Source: Rhodospirillaceae bacterium SYSU D60007 (lineage in GTDB: Bacteria > Pseudomonadota > Alphaproteobacteria > Reyranellales > Reyranellaceae). From it: 64,000 bases of DNA. A program made the position numbers and the translations under genes. Location of the stretch: contig QOCQ01000003.1 of NCBI GenBank assembly GCA_003574685.1, positions 248,001-312,000 of the forward strand. The letters run 5' to 3'. Positions 45,607 through 54,667 of this stretch are shown here, piece by piece. The notes beneath the pieces were generated by a model, which was given only the letters and a program-made list of their open reading frames with translations, was not told where the DNA came from and did no database searches. How positions within the stretch are numbered: the stretch's first letter is position 1; each line of letters starts with the position of its first letter.

Positions 45607-46452
45607 ATGCAAATGCGGGTGGAGGACTCGACGATCCGTCTGACGCTGGCGCAACGACCCGGGAACTTCCGGGCAAGTTACGTTGCCGGCGCCGTCCGAC
45701 CCAAAGCCAGTCCTATCCAGGTGGACGCAGCCTGCACCATCAAGGACGACGGCAAGGGCACACCGAACAGCGCCAATCCCCGCCTTGCCTCGTGGAAGCT
45801 CGGCTTCATGCAAGCGCGCGTGCTTGAGACCAACTGGGCCTACTACCGCGGCGCGAGCCCGTCCGACGGATGCCAGCTTCACGACAAGGTTGCCCGACAG
45901 GCCGTGCCCATCTGCCGTGACTACGACCCTGCCTTGAACCACGTCTGGTATGAAGTCAGCAGGAACACGGCCGACGCCTATGGCGTGCCTGATCCGGCCG
46001 TAAAACCGCCGTGGCCTGTCACCTTCCACTTCGGAGACGAGCCTCAGCAGGACATGCCTGAACGGGTTGCCAATCCCGCCACCGGCCAGGCGAACTTTCT
46101 TGATGAGGCTCGCGTTTCCATGGCCTTCGTCACCACCCTGACGGAACTGGCTGGGCCTGGACGCTTTGTGCATCACCGGCATTTCTTCTGGTCCGTCATC
46201 TGGCATTTCAAGGCAGTCGGAGGGCCTGCCGCCAAAGGACAGGGGCCGTTCACGCTGCTGCCCGGCAGCGGGTTCTGGATCTCGGCCTTCAGGCATGGCG
46301 CGCCGGTCAATTCCCGCTACCGTGCCGTGCTTGATGACGCAAACCTCACGCCGTCCTGCAATGACGTCAGTCAGGGTGTATCACCGGTTCAGCACACAGC
46401 CACGGATTGGCGACGCTTTCCCCTTATGGACAAGAAGGACGAGATCTTCTGA
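45607..46452 (+). CDS. Unrecognised protein under AraC-type box 2
   Basis: 281 residues from ATG 45607, chosen because it lies downstream of the box and -10 hexamer; a start at 45499 would overlap both and the AraC gene. No signal peptide or membrane segment is seen. Several Trp/His-rich strands stand out: SWKLGFMQARVLETNWAYYR, LNHVWYEVSRNTADAYGV, PWPVTFHFGDEPQQDMP, RFVHHRHFFWSVIWHFKAV and LPGSGFWISAFRHGAPV. Six or so Cys are scattered. I recognise no family; the composition suggests a compact beta-rich globular protein. The context with the AraC regulator and the clan-CD-like gene is its main clue. Confidence 0.75.
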   Translation: MQMRVEDSTIRLTLAQRPGNFRASYVAGAVRPKASPIQVDAACTIKDDGKGTPNSANPRLASWKLGFMQARVLETNWAYYRGASPSDGCQLHDKVARQAVPICRDYDPALNHVWYEVSRNTADAYGVPDPAVKPPWPVTFHFGDEPQQDMPERVANPATGQANFLDEARVSMAFVTTLTELAGPGRFVHHRHFFWSVIWHFKAVGGPAAKGQGPFTLLPGSGFWISAFRHGAPVNSRYRAVLDDANLTPSCNDVSQGVSPVQHTATDWRRFPLMDKKDEIF

Positions 46453-46528
46453 CCTCTTTCCCGGCCCTACAGTCTTGAGTGCCCCTGCCCGGTATGCTTC
46501 GCTGCCAGCAAGCTCTTATGGGGGTGTC

Positions 46529-47395
46529 ATGCTCAGACTTACCAGCCGTGCCTCAAAGACTGCATTGGCCGCCGGCCTTGCTGCTTTACTTGTCGCTTCC
46601 CCGGTGGCGGCGCAGGCCGACAAGCCGATCAACGTTGGACTCGACGGCACCTTCGCGCCGCACGCCATGCCCAAGGTCGGGGGCAAGCCGGGCGAGGTCG
46701 AGGGTTTCAACGTCGATCTCGCCAACGAGATCGCGCAGCGGCTCAAAAGGCCGATCAATATCGTCGCGCAGGAGTTCTCTGGCCTCATTCCCGCGCTCAA
46801 TGCCGGCCGCTTCGACTGGCTGGCGGCGCCGACCACGGTCACGCCGGAGCGCTCCAAAAACCTGCTGTTCACGGAAGGCTATCTCAACACCTACTATCAG
46901 CTCGTGCTCAAGAAGAGCGCGCCGGATATCGCGAAGCTTGAAGACCTGAAGGGCAAGAAGATCACGGTCAACAAGGGCTCCGCCTATGACAAGTGGGCGG
47001 ACCAGAACAAGGAGAAGTACGGCTTCGAGGTGCTGGCCTTTCCCACGCAAACCGATGGCGTGCAGGCTGTCCTGGCGGGCCGCGCCGACGCCAATCTCGG
47101 CGGCAATACCGTCGTCGCCTGGGCGGCCAAGCAGAATCCCACGCTGAAGCTGGGGGCGAAAATCGACCAGGGTCTGGTGTGGGCGGCGCCCTTCCGCAAG
47201 GACGATGTAGCCGGCCGCAACCAGGTCGAGAACGCGATCGAGTGCATGAAGCTCGACGGCACGATCGCCAAGCTGCACGAGAAGTGGTTCGGCACCAAAC
47301 CCGAGCCGGGTGCCGCCGCGGTGACCGTCTACAAGGGCTACGGCGTGCCCGACACCGAAAGCCACGATCCCACCGAGCACAAGCCGCAATGCTAG
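46529..47395 (+). CDS. Amino-acid ABC transporter substrate-binding protein (family 3)
   Basis: 288 residues from ATG 46529 (gggggtg upstream); the in-frame extension into the preceding gene is rejected. A signal peptide ends after ASPVAAQA (about residue 29). The family-3 fold shows INVGLDGTFAPHAMPKVGG, VEGFNVDLANEIAQRL, FDWLAAPTTVTPERSKNLLF and LKGKKITVNKGSAYDKWA. It binds a polar amino acid or an amino-acid-like compound in the periplasm. It is first in a four-gene transporter operon; the next ATG overlaps its stop. The nearby hydantoin genes suggest hydantoins, N-carbamoyl amino acids or amino acids as ligands, which is inference. Confidence 0.93.
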   Translation: MLRLTSRASKTALAAGLAALLVASPVAAQADKPINVGLDGTFAPHAMPKVGGKPGEVEGFNVDLANEIAQRLKRPINIVAQEFSGLIPALNAGRFDWLAAPTTVTPERSKNLLFTEGYLNTYYQLVLKKSAPDIAKLEDLKGKKITVNKGSAYDKWADQNKEKYGFEVLAFPTQTDGVQAVLAGRADANLGGNTVVAWAAKQNPTLKLGAKIDQGLVWAAPFRKDDVAGRNQVENAIECMKLDGTIAKLHEKWFGTKPEPGAAAVTVYKGYGVPDTESHDPTEHKPQC

Positions 47396-48159
47396 CGGCC
47401 TCCGGGATGACGACGGAGAGCCGGCCCATCCTTGACGTGCGCGGGTTGCGCAAGAGCTTCGGCTCGACCGAGGTGCTGAAGGGAATCGATTTCAGGCTCG
47501 CCCCGCGCGAGCTGGCCTTCATCATCGGTCCCAGCGGCTCGGGAAAGAGCACGTTCCTGCGCTGCTGCAACCGGCTGGAGGAGCCCAGCGGTGGCTCGAT
47601 CCATGTCGATGGCACTGACATCATGGCGCCTGGCGTGGATATCAACGCCGTGCGCCGGCACATCGGCATGGTGTTCCAGTCCTTCAACCTCTACCCGCAC
47701 ATGACCGCGCTGGGCAACGTCACCCTGGCATTGCGGCTGGCGGCGCACATACCCAGGGCGGAGGCCGTGGACCTCGGCCGTACTGCGCTCGCGCGCGTTG
47801 GACTGGCTGACAAGGAGCGTGCCTATCCGGGCGAGCTCAGCGGTGGACAGCAGCAGCGGGTCGCCATCGCCCGCGCGCTGGCACTTGAGCCCCGCATCGT
47901 GCTGTTCGACGAGCCGACCAGCGCGCTTGATCCCGAGCTGGTCGGATCGGTCTTGCAGGTGATGCGCGACCTGCGTGAAGCCGGCATGACCATGCTGGTG
48001 GTGAGCCACGAGCTTCAGTTCGCCCGTGCCGCGGCCGACCGCGTCGTGTTCATGGAAGGTGGTGTGATCGTCGAAGAGGGGCCGCCCGCGCAAATCTTTG
48101 GCGATCCGCAGCACGCGCGGACGCGCGAGTTCGTTGCCCGCATCGACGGCCATCACTGA
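47389..48159 (+). CDS. Amino-acid ABC transporter ATP-binding protein
   Basis: 256 residues from ATG 47389, which overlaps the preceding stop by 7 bp; ATG 47407 is an alternative. Motifs: IIGPSGSGKSTFLRCCNRLE (Walker A, about 44-60), ELSGGQQQRVAIARAL (signature), IVLFDEPTSALDPELV (Walker B), and MLVVSHELQFARAAADRVVF. The CNRLE and SALDPELV sequences are typical of GlnQ/HisP-type polar amino-acid importers. It works with the two permeases encoded just downstream. Confidence 0.95.
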   Translation: MLAASGMTTESRPILDVRGLRKSFGSTEVLKGIDFRLAPRELAFIIGPSGSGKSTFLRCCNRLEEPSGGSIHVDGTDIMAPGVDINAVRRHIGMVFQSFNLYPHMTALGNVTLALRLAAHIPRAEAVDLGRTALARVGLADKERAYPGELSGGQQQRVAIARALALEPRIVLFDEPTSALDPELVGSVLQVMRDLREAGMTMLVVSHELQFARAAADRVVFMEGGVIVEEGPPAQIFGDPQHARTREFVARIDGHH

Positions 48160-48188
48160 CCGACCGCCGCTCACGACCGCGCGCCACG

Positions 48189-48893
48189 ATGGACCGCTTC
48201 CTCTTCACGTTCTTCAACGCCGAGGTCATGGCGGAGTACCTGCCCAACATTCTCTCGGGCATGTGGGTTACCACTTACCTCGCGGCCTTCGTCATCGTGA
48301 CCGGCCTGTCGTTGGGCCTGGTGCTGGCCGTGCTGCGATCGGCGTTGTCGCAGAAGATGCCGGCGCCGCTTTCGTGGCTGACCGGCGCGCTGCGCCTGTC
48401 CCTGATCTTCTATGTCGACCTGATGCGCTCGGTGCCGCCGCTGGTCCTGATCGTGCTGTTCTACTACGGATTGCCGGCGCTGGGCCTCGACATCGCCGGG
48501 CTGGGCGCGACATGGCTCGCCTTGTCGCTGGTGCTGTCGGCCTTCGCCGAGGAGATCTACTGGGCCGGCCTGATTTCCGTCGCGCGCGGTCAGTGGGAGG
48601 CTGCCCGGTCGACCGGGCTCAGTTTCCTTCAGACGCTGATCTACGTGATCCTGCCGCAGGCGGTGCGGCTGGCCATCCCGCCGCTCACGAACCGGACCAT
48701 CGCCATCACCAAGGGGACCGCGCTGGGTCAGGTCGTGGCTGTCCAGGAGATCCTGTACCAGGCCTATAGCGGCCTCTCCTTCTCCTACAACCCTTCGCCC
48801 CTGACGCTGGGGGCGCTGGCCTACCTCGCGCTGTTCCTGCCGATCGTCATTGTCGGCCGCTGGATCGAAACCCGCTTCGCGTGGCGGCGCTAA
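48189..48893 (+). CDS. Amino-acid ABC transporter permease, first subunit
   Basis: 234 residues, His/Glu/Gln/Arg/opine permease family. A hydrophobic first segment (NILSGMWVTTYLAAFVIVTG) is followed by YVDLMRSVPPLVLIVLFYYG and the EAA loop QWEAARSTGLSFLQTLIYVILPQAVR (in two parts about 135-160), which docks on the ATPase. It starts 29 bp after the ATPase gene and ends 4 bp before the second permease. Confidence 0.93.
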   Translation: MDRFLFTFFNAEVMAEYLPNILSGMWVTTYLAAFVIVTGLSLGLVLAVLRSALSQKMPAPLSWLTGALRLSLIFYVDLMRSVPPLVLIVLFYYGLPALGLDIAGLGATWLALSLVLSAFAEEIYWAGLISVARGQWEAARSTGLSFLQTLIYVILPQAVRLAIPPLTNRTIAITKGTALGQVVAVQEILYQAYSGLSFSYNPSPLTLGALAYLALFLPIVIVGRWIETRFAWRR

Positions 48894-48897
48894 AGAC

Positions 48898-49575
<678 letters not shown>

Positions 49576-49594
49576 CTGTCCTGAGGTCATTGCC

Positions 49595-50260
49595 ATGTCC
49601 GAGCGCATTCTGGTGATCAACCCGAACTCGACCGAGGCCTGCACGCTGGGCATCGACGAGGCGATGCAGCCGCTGCGCATGGCGGGCGGTCCGCAGATCG
49701 AGTGCATGACCCTGAAGGAGGGTCCGCCCGGCGTGCAGAGCCAGGCCGACGTGGAGAGCGTGGTGCGGCCGCTGGCGCGTACCGTGGCCGCCCGCGACAA
49801 CGACTGCGATGCCTTCGTGATCGCCTGCTTCAGCGATCCCGGCCTGCATGCCTGCCGCGAGGCCACCCGCAAGCCGGTGCTGGGCATTGCCGAATGCGGC
49901 ATGCTCACGGCCCTGACCATGGGCCAGCGCTTCGGCGTGATTTCGATCCTGAAGACCTCCATTCCGCGCCATTTGCGCTATGTCGGCCAGATGGGCGTGC
50001 AGGCGCGCTTCGCCGGCGATCGGGCCGTGGGCCTCGGGGTTGTCGAGCTGACCGACGAGGCGCGGACCCTCTCCCGGATGATCGATGCCGGCACCGAACT
50101 GCGCGACCAGGACGGCGCCGACGTGCTGGTCATGGGCTGCGCCGGCATGGCCCGCTACCGCGACCGGCTGCAGCAGGCCGTGGGCGTGCCGGTGGTCGAG
50201 CCGACGCAGGCTGCCGTGGCCATGGCGATCGGCCAGGCACGCCTCAAATGGGCGGCCTGA
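49595..50260 (+). CDS. Aspartate/glutamate racemase family protein, hydantoin racemase-like
   Basis: 221 residues. The two catalytic cysteines expected for the family are C78 in DAFVIACFSDPG and C182 in VLVMGCAGMA. The N-terminus ERILVINPNSTEACTLGID is the Asp/Glu/hydantoin racemase opening, and GPPGVQSQADVESVV is typical of the hydantoin branch. It would racemise 5-substituted hydantoins so that both enantiomers reach the D-specific hydantoinase encoded at 53192. It lies directly behind the ABC transporter. Allantoin racemase is a close alternative. Confidence 0.88.
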   Translation: MSERILVINPNSTEACTLGIDEAMQPLRMAGGPQIECMTLKEGPPGVQSQADVESVVRPLARTVAARDNDCDAFVIACFSDPGLHACREATRKPVLGIAECGMLTALTMGQRFGVISILKTSIPRHLRYVGQMGVQARFAGDRAVGLGVVELTDEARTLSRMIDAGTELRDQDGADVLVMGCAGMARYRDRLQQAVGVPVVEPTQAAVAMAIGQARLKWAA

Positions 50261-51462
50261 GGCTGCCGCGGCGCAAGGCCCTGATCGCGGCAGGTGCCGG
50301 CGGGCTGGTGATGGCAGCCAACAGCGCGGGCCGGACCCAGCCAAGCATCGGCGCGGCGCTTTACGAGCTGGTCACGGGCTACAGCCAGTGGCCGCACCAC
50401 CGCACCGGCACCACCGAGGGACGTGCTACGGTGGACTGGTTCGAGGCGCAGCTTCAGGCACGCGGCGCAACGACCAGCCGCGGGTCCTACGCCTATGATC
50501 GCTATGACTGGCGTGCTTCCGTAACGGCCAACGGCCAGCCCGTCGACACGCTGCCGCTCTACTACGAGGGCGTGGGCGAGCTGGCGACGGATGCTCCCTT
50601 TGTACGGCCGGTGACACTCGCCAACAACTTCGACAAGTCGGATCTTGAGCAGGCGCTCTCGGAAGCCGCCGGCAGTGGCCTGCGGCTTTCCGTGTTCCTG
50701 ACCTTCGGCCGTTTCGGCAACCTGCCGCAGCGGCCGGCCCTCATCGGCGTCAACGTCGATCCCGACACGCCCAAATCGGGCCTGCCGACCTTGCTGGTGT
50801 CGGGGGTACATCTCGATGCCATGGCCGGTGGCTCGGTGACGGCCGCCATCAGTGCCACACGCACGGCGGACCGGGCCGAGAATGTGACCGGGCGGTTCGG
50901 GACGGGTGACGGCGCGCCGCTGCTCATCACGACGCCGCTCACGGGCTGGTTCACCTGCGCCGGCGAGCGCGGCACGGGCATCGCCGTCGCGCTGGAGCTT
51001 GCGCGCCTGTTCGGGGCCGACATGCCGGTTGTCGTGCTGGGCACGACTGGCCACGAGCTTGAGAATTTCGGCATCCGCGAGCAGCTCAAGGCCGGGCTGG
51101 GCTTTGCGCCGCGCGCTGTAATCCACATCGGCGCCTCTCTGGCCGCGGGCTGGTTTGTGCCCGGCCGGGGCACGATGCAGCTTTTCCCCGGACGGCTGGC
51201 CTCCGCCAACCGGCTGCTGGAAGACGGCACCCCGTTGACCGCGGCAATGAAGGCCGGCGCCTTTCAGCCCGTGCCGCGCTTCTTCGGCGAGGCGCAGGAA
51301 TGGGCGAAACACCTGCCCGACTCCATCCCCTTGCTGTCCTTCGCCGGCACCTTTCCCCTCTTCCACACGCCGCAGGACACGCCCGAGGCCGCGACCTCGC
51401 CGGCGCTGTTGCAAACGGCCTTCGCTGCCGTGCGCGATGCCGTGAGGGCACTCCTGGCCTAG
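50248..51462 (+). CDS. Exported M28-peptidase-like protein, metal site degenerate
   Basis: 404 residues from ATG 50248, overlapping the racemase end by 13 bp. The N-terminus has RLPRRKALIAAGAGGLVMA, a Tat/Sec-like export signal. A PA-like insert at about 100-200 is followed by the M28 core: NVTGRFGTGDGAPLLITTPL, TCAGERGTGIAVALELARLF and VVLGTTGHELENFGI. Against the usual pattern the first ligand pair H-x-D is TPL, the second Asp is Glu240, and the Glu-Glu pair is His269-Glu270. It is therefore probably a binding or scaffold protein, or uses other ligands. It is the last gene of the transporter-racemase unit. Confidence 0.72.
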   Translation: MGGLRLPRRKALIAAGAGGLVMAANSAGRTQPSIGAALYELVTGYSQWPHHRTGTTEGRATVDWFEAQLQARGATTSRGSYAYDRYDWRASVTANGQPVDTLPLYYEGVGELATDAPFVRPVTLANNFDKSDLEQALSEAAGSGLRLSVFLTFGRFGNLPQRPALIGVNVDPDTPKSGLPTLLVSGVHLDAMAGGSVTAAISATRTADRAENVTGRFGTGDGAPLLITTPLTGWFTCAGERGTGIAVALELARLFGADMPVVVLGTTGHELENFGIREQLKAGLGFAPRAVIHIGASLAAGWFVPGRGTMQLFPGRLASANRLLEDGTPLTAAMKAGAFQPVPRFFGEAQEWAKHLPDSIPLLSFAGTFPLFHTPQDTPEAATSPALLQTAFAAVRDAVRALLA

Positions 51463-51590
51463 CCGGGAGCGCGCCACTCCAGTGGCGCCGGCGGCGTGCC
51501 AACGCCGCCATCATCCGGTCTTGCGTACACGCCGCTGCTCGCCCTCCGCTTCGCTGCGGGCGATGCGCCACGGGAGTGGCGCGCCCCCAG
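51463..51590 (+). repeat. Multi-hairpin dispersed repeat, copy C
   Basis: About 128 bp starting at the base after the upstream stop codon. It carries the same ordered hairpins as copy B: CGCCACTCCAGTGGCG, GGCGGCGT-GCCA-ACGCCGCC, CCGCTTCGCTGCGGG and GCGCCACGGGAGTGGCGC. The loops carry base changes, while most stem positions are kept. It lies between the convergent stops of the M28-like and flavin reductase genes. Confidence 0.9.
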
Positions 51591-51597
51591 CAGCCGC

Positions 51598-52218
51598 CTA
51601 GTCGGCGGCCTTCAGGCCTTCGGCGGGGGGAAAGATGATGCGATCGTCGGTACGGCAGTAGCGGTCGGCAAACATGCGGCCCACTGGATGGTACTTCTCG
51701 GTGTAGACCCGCATGGCCTTGGGATCCCAGAGCTCGTCGCGGATATGGAAGCGCAGCCCCTCGCCGATCACGAGCTGGCGGTCGTCCTTGACGTTGATCA
51801 CCCGCCACGTCCGGCACTCCAGCGCCCACGGTGCTTGCGCGAGACGCGGTGGGGCCACATCCACCGACGGTGCGAGGCTCAGCCCGAGATAGTTCGGCTC
51901 GCCGATCTCGGGCGGAAAGTCGCCGCTGGATTCGTGCATCTTCTGCGCCAGCGGCTCGTCGGTGAGGTTCACGACGAACTGGCCGGTGCGCTCGATGTTA
52001 ACCCATGTATCCTTGATGCGCCCGTCCGGCCGCCGGTTGATGGCAAACATGATCAGCGGCGGGTCTTCAGCGAAGGCATTGAAGAAGCTGAACGGCGCCG
52101 CGTTCACGATGCCCGCCGGGCCAAGCGTCGTTACCCAGGCGATCGGCCGCGGCAGGATGAAGGAGACGAGGAGCTTGTAGCGCTCATGGGCGCTGACGTC
52201 GGATGCTGCGTACTGCAT
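51598..52218 (-). CDS. Flavin reductase family protein (FMN-binding)
   Basis: 206 residues from ATG 52218, 5 bp after the carbamoylase stop. The split-barrel FMN-binding fold is recognised from LLVSFILPRPIAWVTTLG, VNAAPFSFFNAFAEDPPLIM and DTWVNIERTGQFVVNL, then AECRTWR-like ALECRTWRVI. Such proteins bind FMN and reduce it for a partner monooxygenase, or act alone on small substrates. It is last in a four-gene leftward unit with the hydantoin enzymes; its role there is not obvious. Confidence 0.9.
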   Translation of the reverse strand: MQYAASDVSAHERYKLLVSFILPRPIAWVTTLGPAGIVNAAPFSFFNAFAEDPPLIMFAINRRPDGRIKDTWVNIERTGQFVVNLTDEPLAQKMHESSGDFPPEIGEPNYLGLSLAPSVDVAPPRLAQAPWALECRTWRVINVKDDRQLVIGEGLRFHIRDELWDPKAMRVYTEKYHPVGRMFADRYCRTDDRIIFPPAEGLKAAD

Positions 52219-52223
52219 GGCCG

Positions 52224-53177
52224 CTACGTCCGCGACGGCGGCGGCGGGACGGCGCCAGTGCGCTCGGTGATCAGCCGGTAGTGCTCCGGCCGGCGGTGTT
52301 TGGCGAAGTTGAAGACGTTCTGGCGGATGCTCTCGCCGAGCGACAGATCGCAATCGAACATGATCACTTCATCGTCCTCGCTCATGGCCTGGGCGGCAAT
52401 CTCGCCGGTCGGGGCCACGATCACCGAGGCGCCGTACATGCCGAAACCATCCTCCTTGCCCGCCTTGGCGGTGGCCACGATCCAGGTGCCGTTCTGGTAG
52501 GCATTGGCCTGCACCGACAGCAGGTGATGAAAGACGCGCCGGTAGGGTGGCTCATGAAAGTAGATGTTCTCGGTGGGCGTATTGTAGCCCAGCGCCACCA
52601 TCTCGACGCCTTGCAGGCCCATCACCCTGAACGTCTCGGGCCAGCGGCGATCGTTGCAGATGCACTGGCCCGTCACGACGTCCTCATCGAACATACGCCA
52701 GACATTGAAGCCAAGATTGCCGACCTCGAAATAACGCTTCTCCAGATGCTGGAACGGCGCCTGCGGCAGGTGCTCGCTGTGGCCGGGCAGGTGAACCTTG
52801 CGGTACTTGCCGATGATGCGGCCGTCGGGCCCAACCAGGATGGAGGTGTTGAACCGCCGGACCCTGCCCTCCTCCTCCGTCAGCTCGGCATAGCCGAGGT
52901 AGAAGCCGACCTTCTTGTCGCGCGCCAGCTCGAACAGCGGCATGGTCTCCGGGCTGGGCATCTGCGCCTCGAAGAAGCGGTCGATTTCGGCCTGGTCTTC
53001 CATCCACCAGCGCGGAAAGAAGGTGGTCAGTGCCAGCTCCGGGAAGACAACGAAGCGGCAGCCCGCGTCCGCGGCTTCGCGCAGCATGGCCATCATGCGC
53101 TTCACAGCCGAGGCCTTGCTGTCGGCAAGATGGATCGCCCCCATCTGGGCGGCGGCGACCTTCAGGCGGCGTGACAT
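52224..53177 (-). CDS. hyuC: N-carbamoyl-D-amino-acid amidohydrolase
   Basis: 317 residues from ATG 53177 with gaggag upstream. The nitrilase catalytic triad sits in the carbamoylase-specific contexts: Glu47 in VFPELALTTFFPRW, Lys127 in GKYRKVHLPGH and Cys174 in CICNDRRWPETFRVMGL. PFQHLEKRYFE and FHHLLSVQANAYQNG are also nearly diagnostic of D-carbamoylases such as the Agrobacterium enzyme. It releases a free D-amino acid, CO2 and ammonia from the N-carbamoyl-D-amino acid made by the adjacent hydantoinase. The gene starts 14 bp after the hydantoinase stop. Confidence 0.93.
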   Translation of the reverse strand: MSRRLKVAAAQMGAIHLADSKASAVKRMMAMLREAADAGCRFVVFPELALTTFFPRWWMEDQAEIDRFFEAQMPSPETMPLFELARDKKVGFYLGYAELTEEEGRVRRFNTSILVGPDGRIIGKYRKVHLPGHSEHLPQAPFQHLEKRYFEVGNLGFNVWRMFDEDVVTGQCICNDRRWPETFRVMGLQGVEMVALGYNTPTENIYFHEPPYRRVFHHLLSVQANAYQNGTWIVATAKAGKEDGFGMYGASVIVAPTGEIAAQAMSEDDEVIMFDCDLSLGESIRQNVFNFAKHRRPEHYRLITERTGAVPPPPSRT

Positions 53178-53191
53178 GTAGAAAGCTCCTC

Positions 53192-54658
53192 TCAAAACAG
53201 CGGTCGGTCGCCGAAGCCGGTCATCTTCATCATCTCCGGCGCGGGCTTGCCCAGGGGCCGCGAGGCATCGGGCGACTCGCAGCGCAGGAACTGACCGCTG
53301 CCCTTGTCGGCGTTGAACTGGCCGTTCTCGACCACGACGCGCCCGCGGCTGATGACAGTGACCGGCCAGCCGGTGAGTTGCCGGCCTTCATAGGGCGAGT
53401 AGCCGACATTGTCGTGAAGATCGGCCCAGCGCACGGTGACCTGCCGGTCGGGATCCCAGATCGCAAGATCGGCGTCGCTGCCCACCGCGATCGTGCCCTT
53501 GCGCGGATAGAGGCCGTAGAGCCGCGCGTGGTTGGTCGAGGCCAGCGCCACGAAGCGGTGCATGTCGATGCGCCCCTTCTGCACGCCCTCGGAAAAGAGC
53601 AGCGGCAGGCGCAACTCCAGCCCGGGTACGCCATTGGCCATTTCCTTGAACGTCGTCTTCAGGCCGCGCGGAATCTTGCCGCCCTCGTTGAACTGGTAGG
53701 GCGCGTGGTCCGATGAGAAGACGTCGAACGTCCCGTCCTTCAGCCCGGCCCAGACCGCCTCCTGCGCCGCCGAGTCGCGCGGCGGCGGGCTGCAGCACCA
53801 CATCGCCCCCTGCACGTCAGGTTTGTCCAGATCATCGGCGGTCAGCGCGATGTATTGCGGGCACGTCTCGGCGAAGATCTTGAGCCCTCGGTCACGCGCC
53901 TGCCGCACCGTCTCGATCGCCTCGACTTCAGACATGTGCACGATCAGCATCGGGGCATCGACCAGCCGCGCGAGAGAAATGGCCCGGTTGGTGGCCTCGG
54001 CCTCGGCGACGCGGGCATGCGCGATGGCGTGGTAGCGCGGCGCGACGTGCCCCTGCTCGACCAGATGATGCGCCAGCCACTGGATCATGTCGTGGTTCTC
54101 GGCGTGCACCATCACGAGCGCGCCTTCACGGCGCGCCAGCGCCAGAATGTCGAGCATCTGGTAGTCGCTGACCCGCAGTGCCTCGTAGGTCATGTAGATC
54201 TTGAACGAGGTGTAGCCATCGCGGATCAGCGCCGGCAGCTCCTGGCCCAGCACCTGTTCGGTCGGATCGGAGACGATAAGGTGAAACGCATAGTCAATCA
54301 CCGCCTTCGGCGTGGCGGCCGCGTGATAGTCCTGCACCACCTTGCGCAGCGACATGCCGCGATGCTGGGCGGCGAAGGGAATGATGGTCGTCGTGCCGCC
54401 GAACGCCGCCGACACCGTGCCGCTGTAGAAATCGTCGGCGCACATGATGCCCATGCCCGACCGCTGCTCGACATGCACATGGCTGTCGACGCCGCCGGGC
54501 AGGACGAACTTGCCCGCCGCGTCGATCTCGCGCGTACCGTCGCCGGCGACCTTGCCCACAGCGGCGATCGTGCCGCCCTTGACGGCGATGTCGCCTTCAA
54601 GGGCGTTCTCGGCATTGACGATGCGCGCGTTGCGGATCACCAGATCGAAAGCAGCCAC
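53192..54658 (-). CDS. Dihydropyrimidinase / D-hydantoinase
   Basis: 488 residues, starting at GTG 54658 with ggagcg upstream. The amidohydrolase metal site is visible: PGGVDSHVHVEQRSG (about 54-68), the carboxylated Lys in YTSFKIYMTYEAL (about 150), His in VMVHAENHDMI and IVHMSEVEA, and Asp in DVFSSDHAPY. The family opens dihydropyrimidine or 5-substituted hydantoin rings. With a D-carbamoylase next door and a hydantoin racemase at 49595, the D-hydantoinase role is the most likely. It is second in the unit after the DapA-family gene. Confidence 0.94.
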   Translation of the reverse strand: MAAFDLVIRNARIVNAENALEGDIAVKGGTIAAVGKVAGDGTREIDAAGKFVLPGGVDSHVHVEQRSGMGIMCADDFYSGTVSAAFGGTTTIIPFAAQHRGMSLRKVVQDYHAAATPKAVIDYAFHLIVSDPTEQVLGQELPALIRDGYTSFKIYMTYEALRVSDYQMLDILALARREGALVMVHAENHDMIQWLAHHLVEQGHVAPRYHAIAHARVAEAEATNRAISLARLVDAPMLIVHMSEVEAIETVRQARDRGLKIFAETCPQYIALTADDLDKPDVQGAMWCCSPPPRDSAAQEAVWAGLKDGTFDVFSSDHAPYQFNEGGKIPRGLKTTFKEMANGVPGLELRLPLLFSEGVQKGRIDMHRFVALASTNHARLYGLYPRKGTIAVGSDADLAIWDPDRQVTVRWADLHDNVGYSPYEGRQLTGWPVTVISRGRVVVENGQFNADKGSGQFLRCESPDASRPLGKPAPEMMKMTGFGDRPLF

Positions 54659-54667
54659 GGTGCGCTC

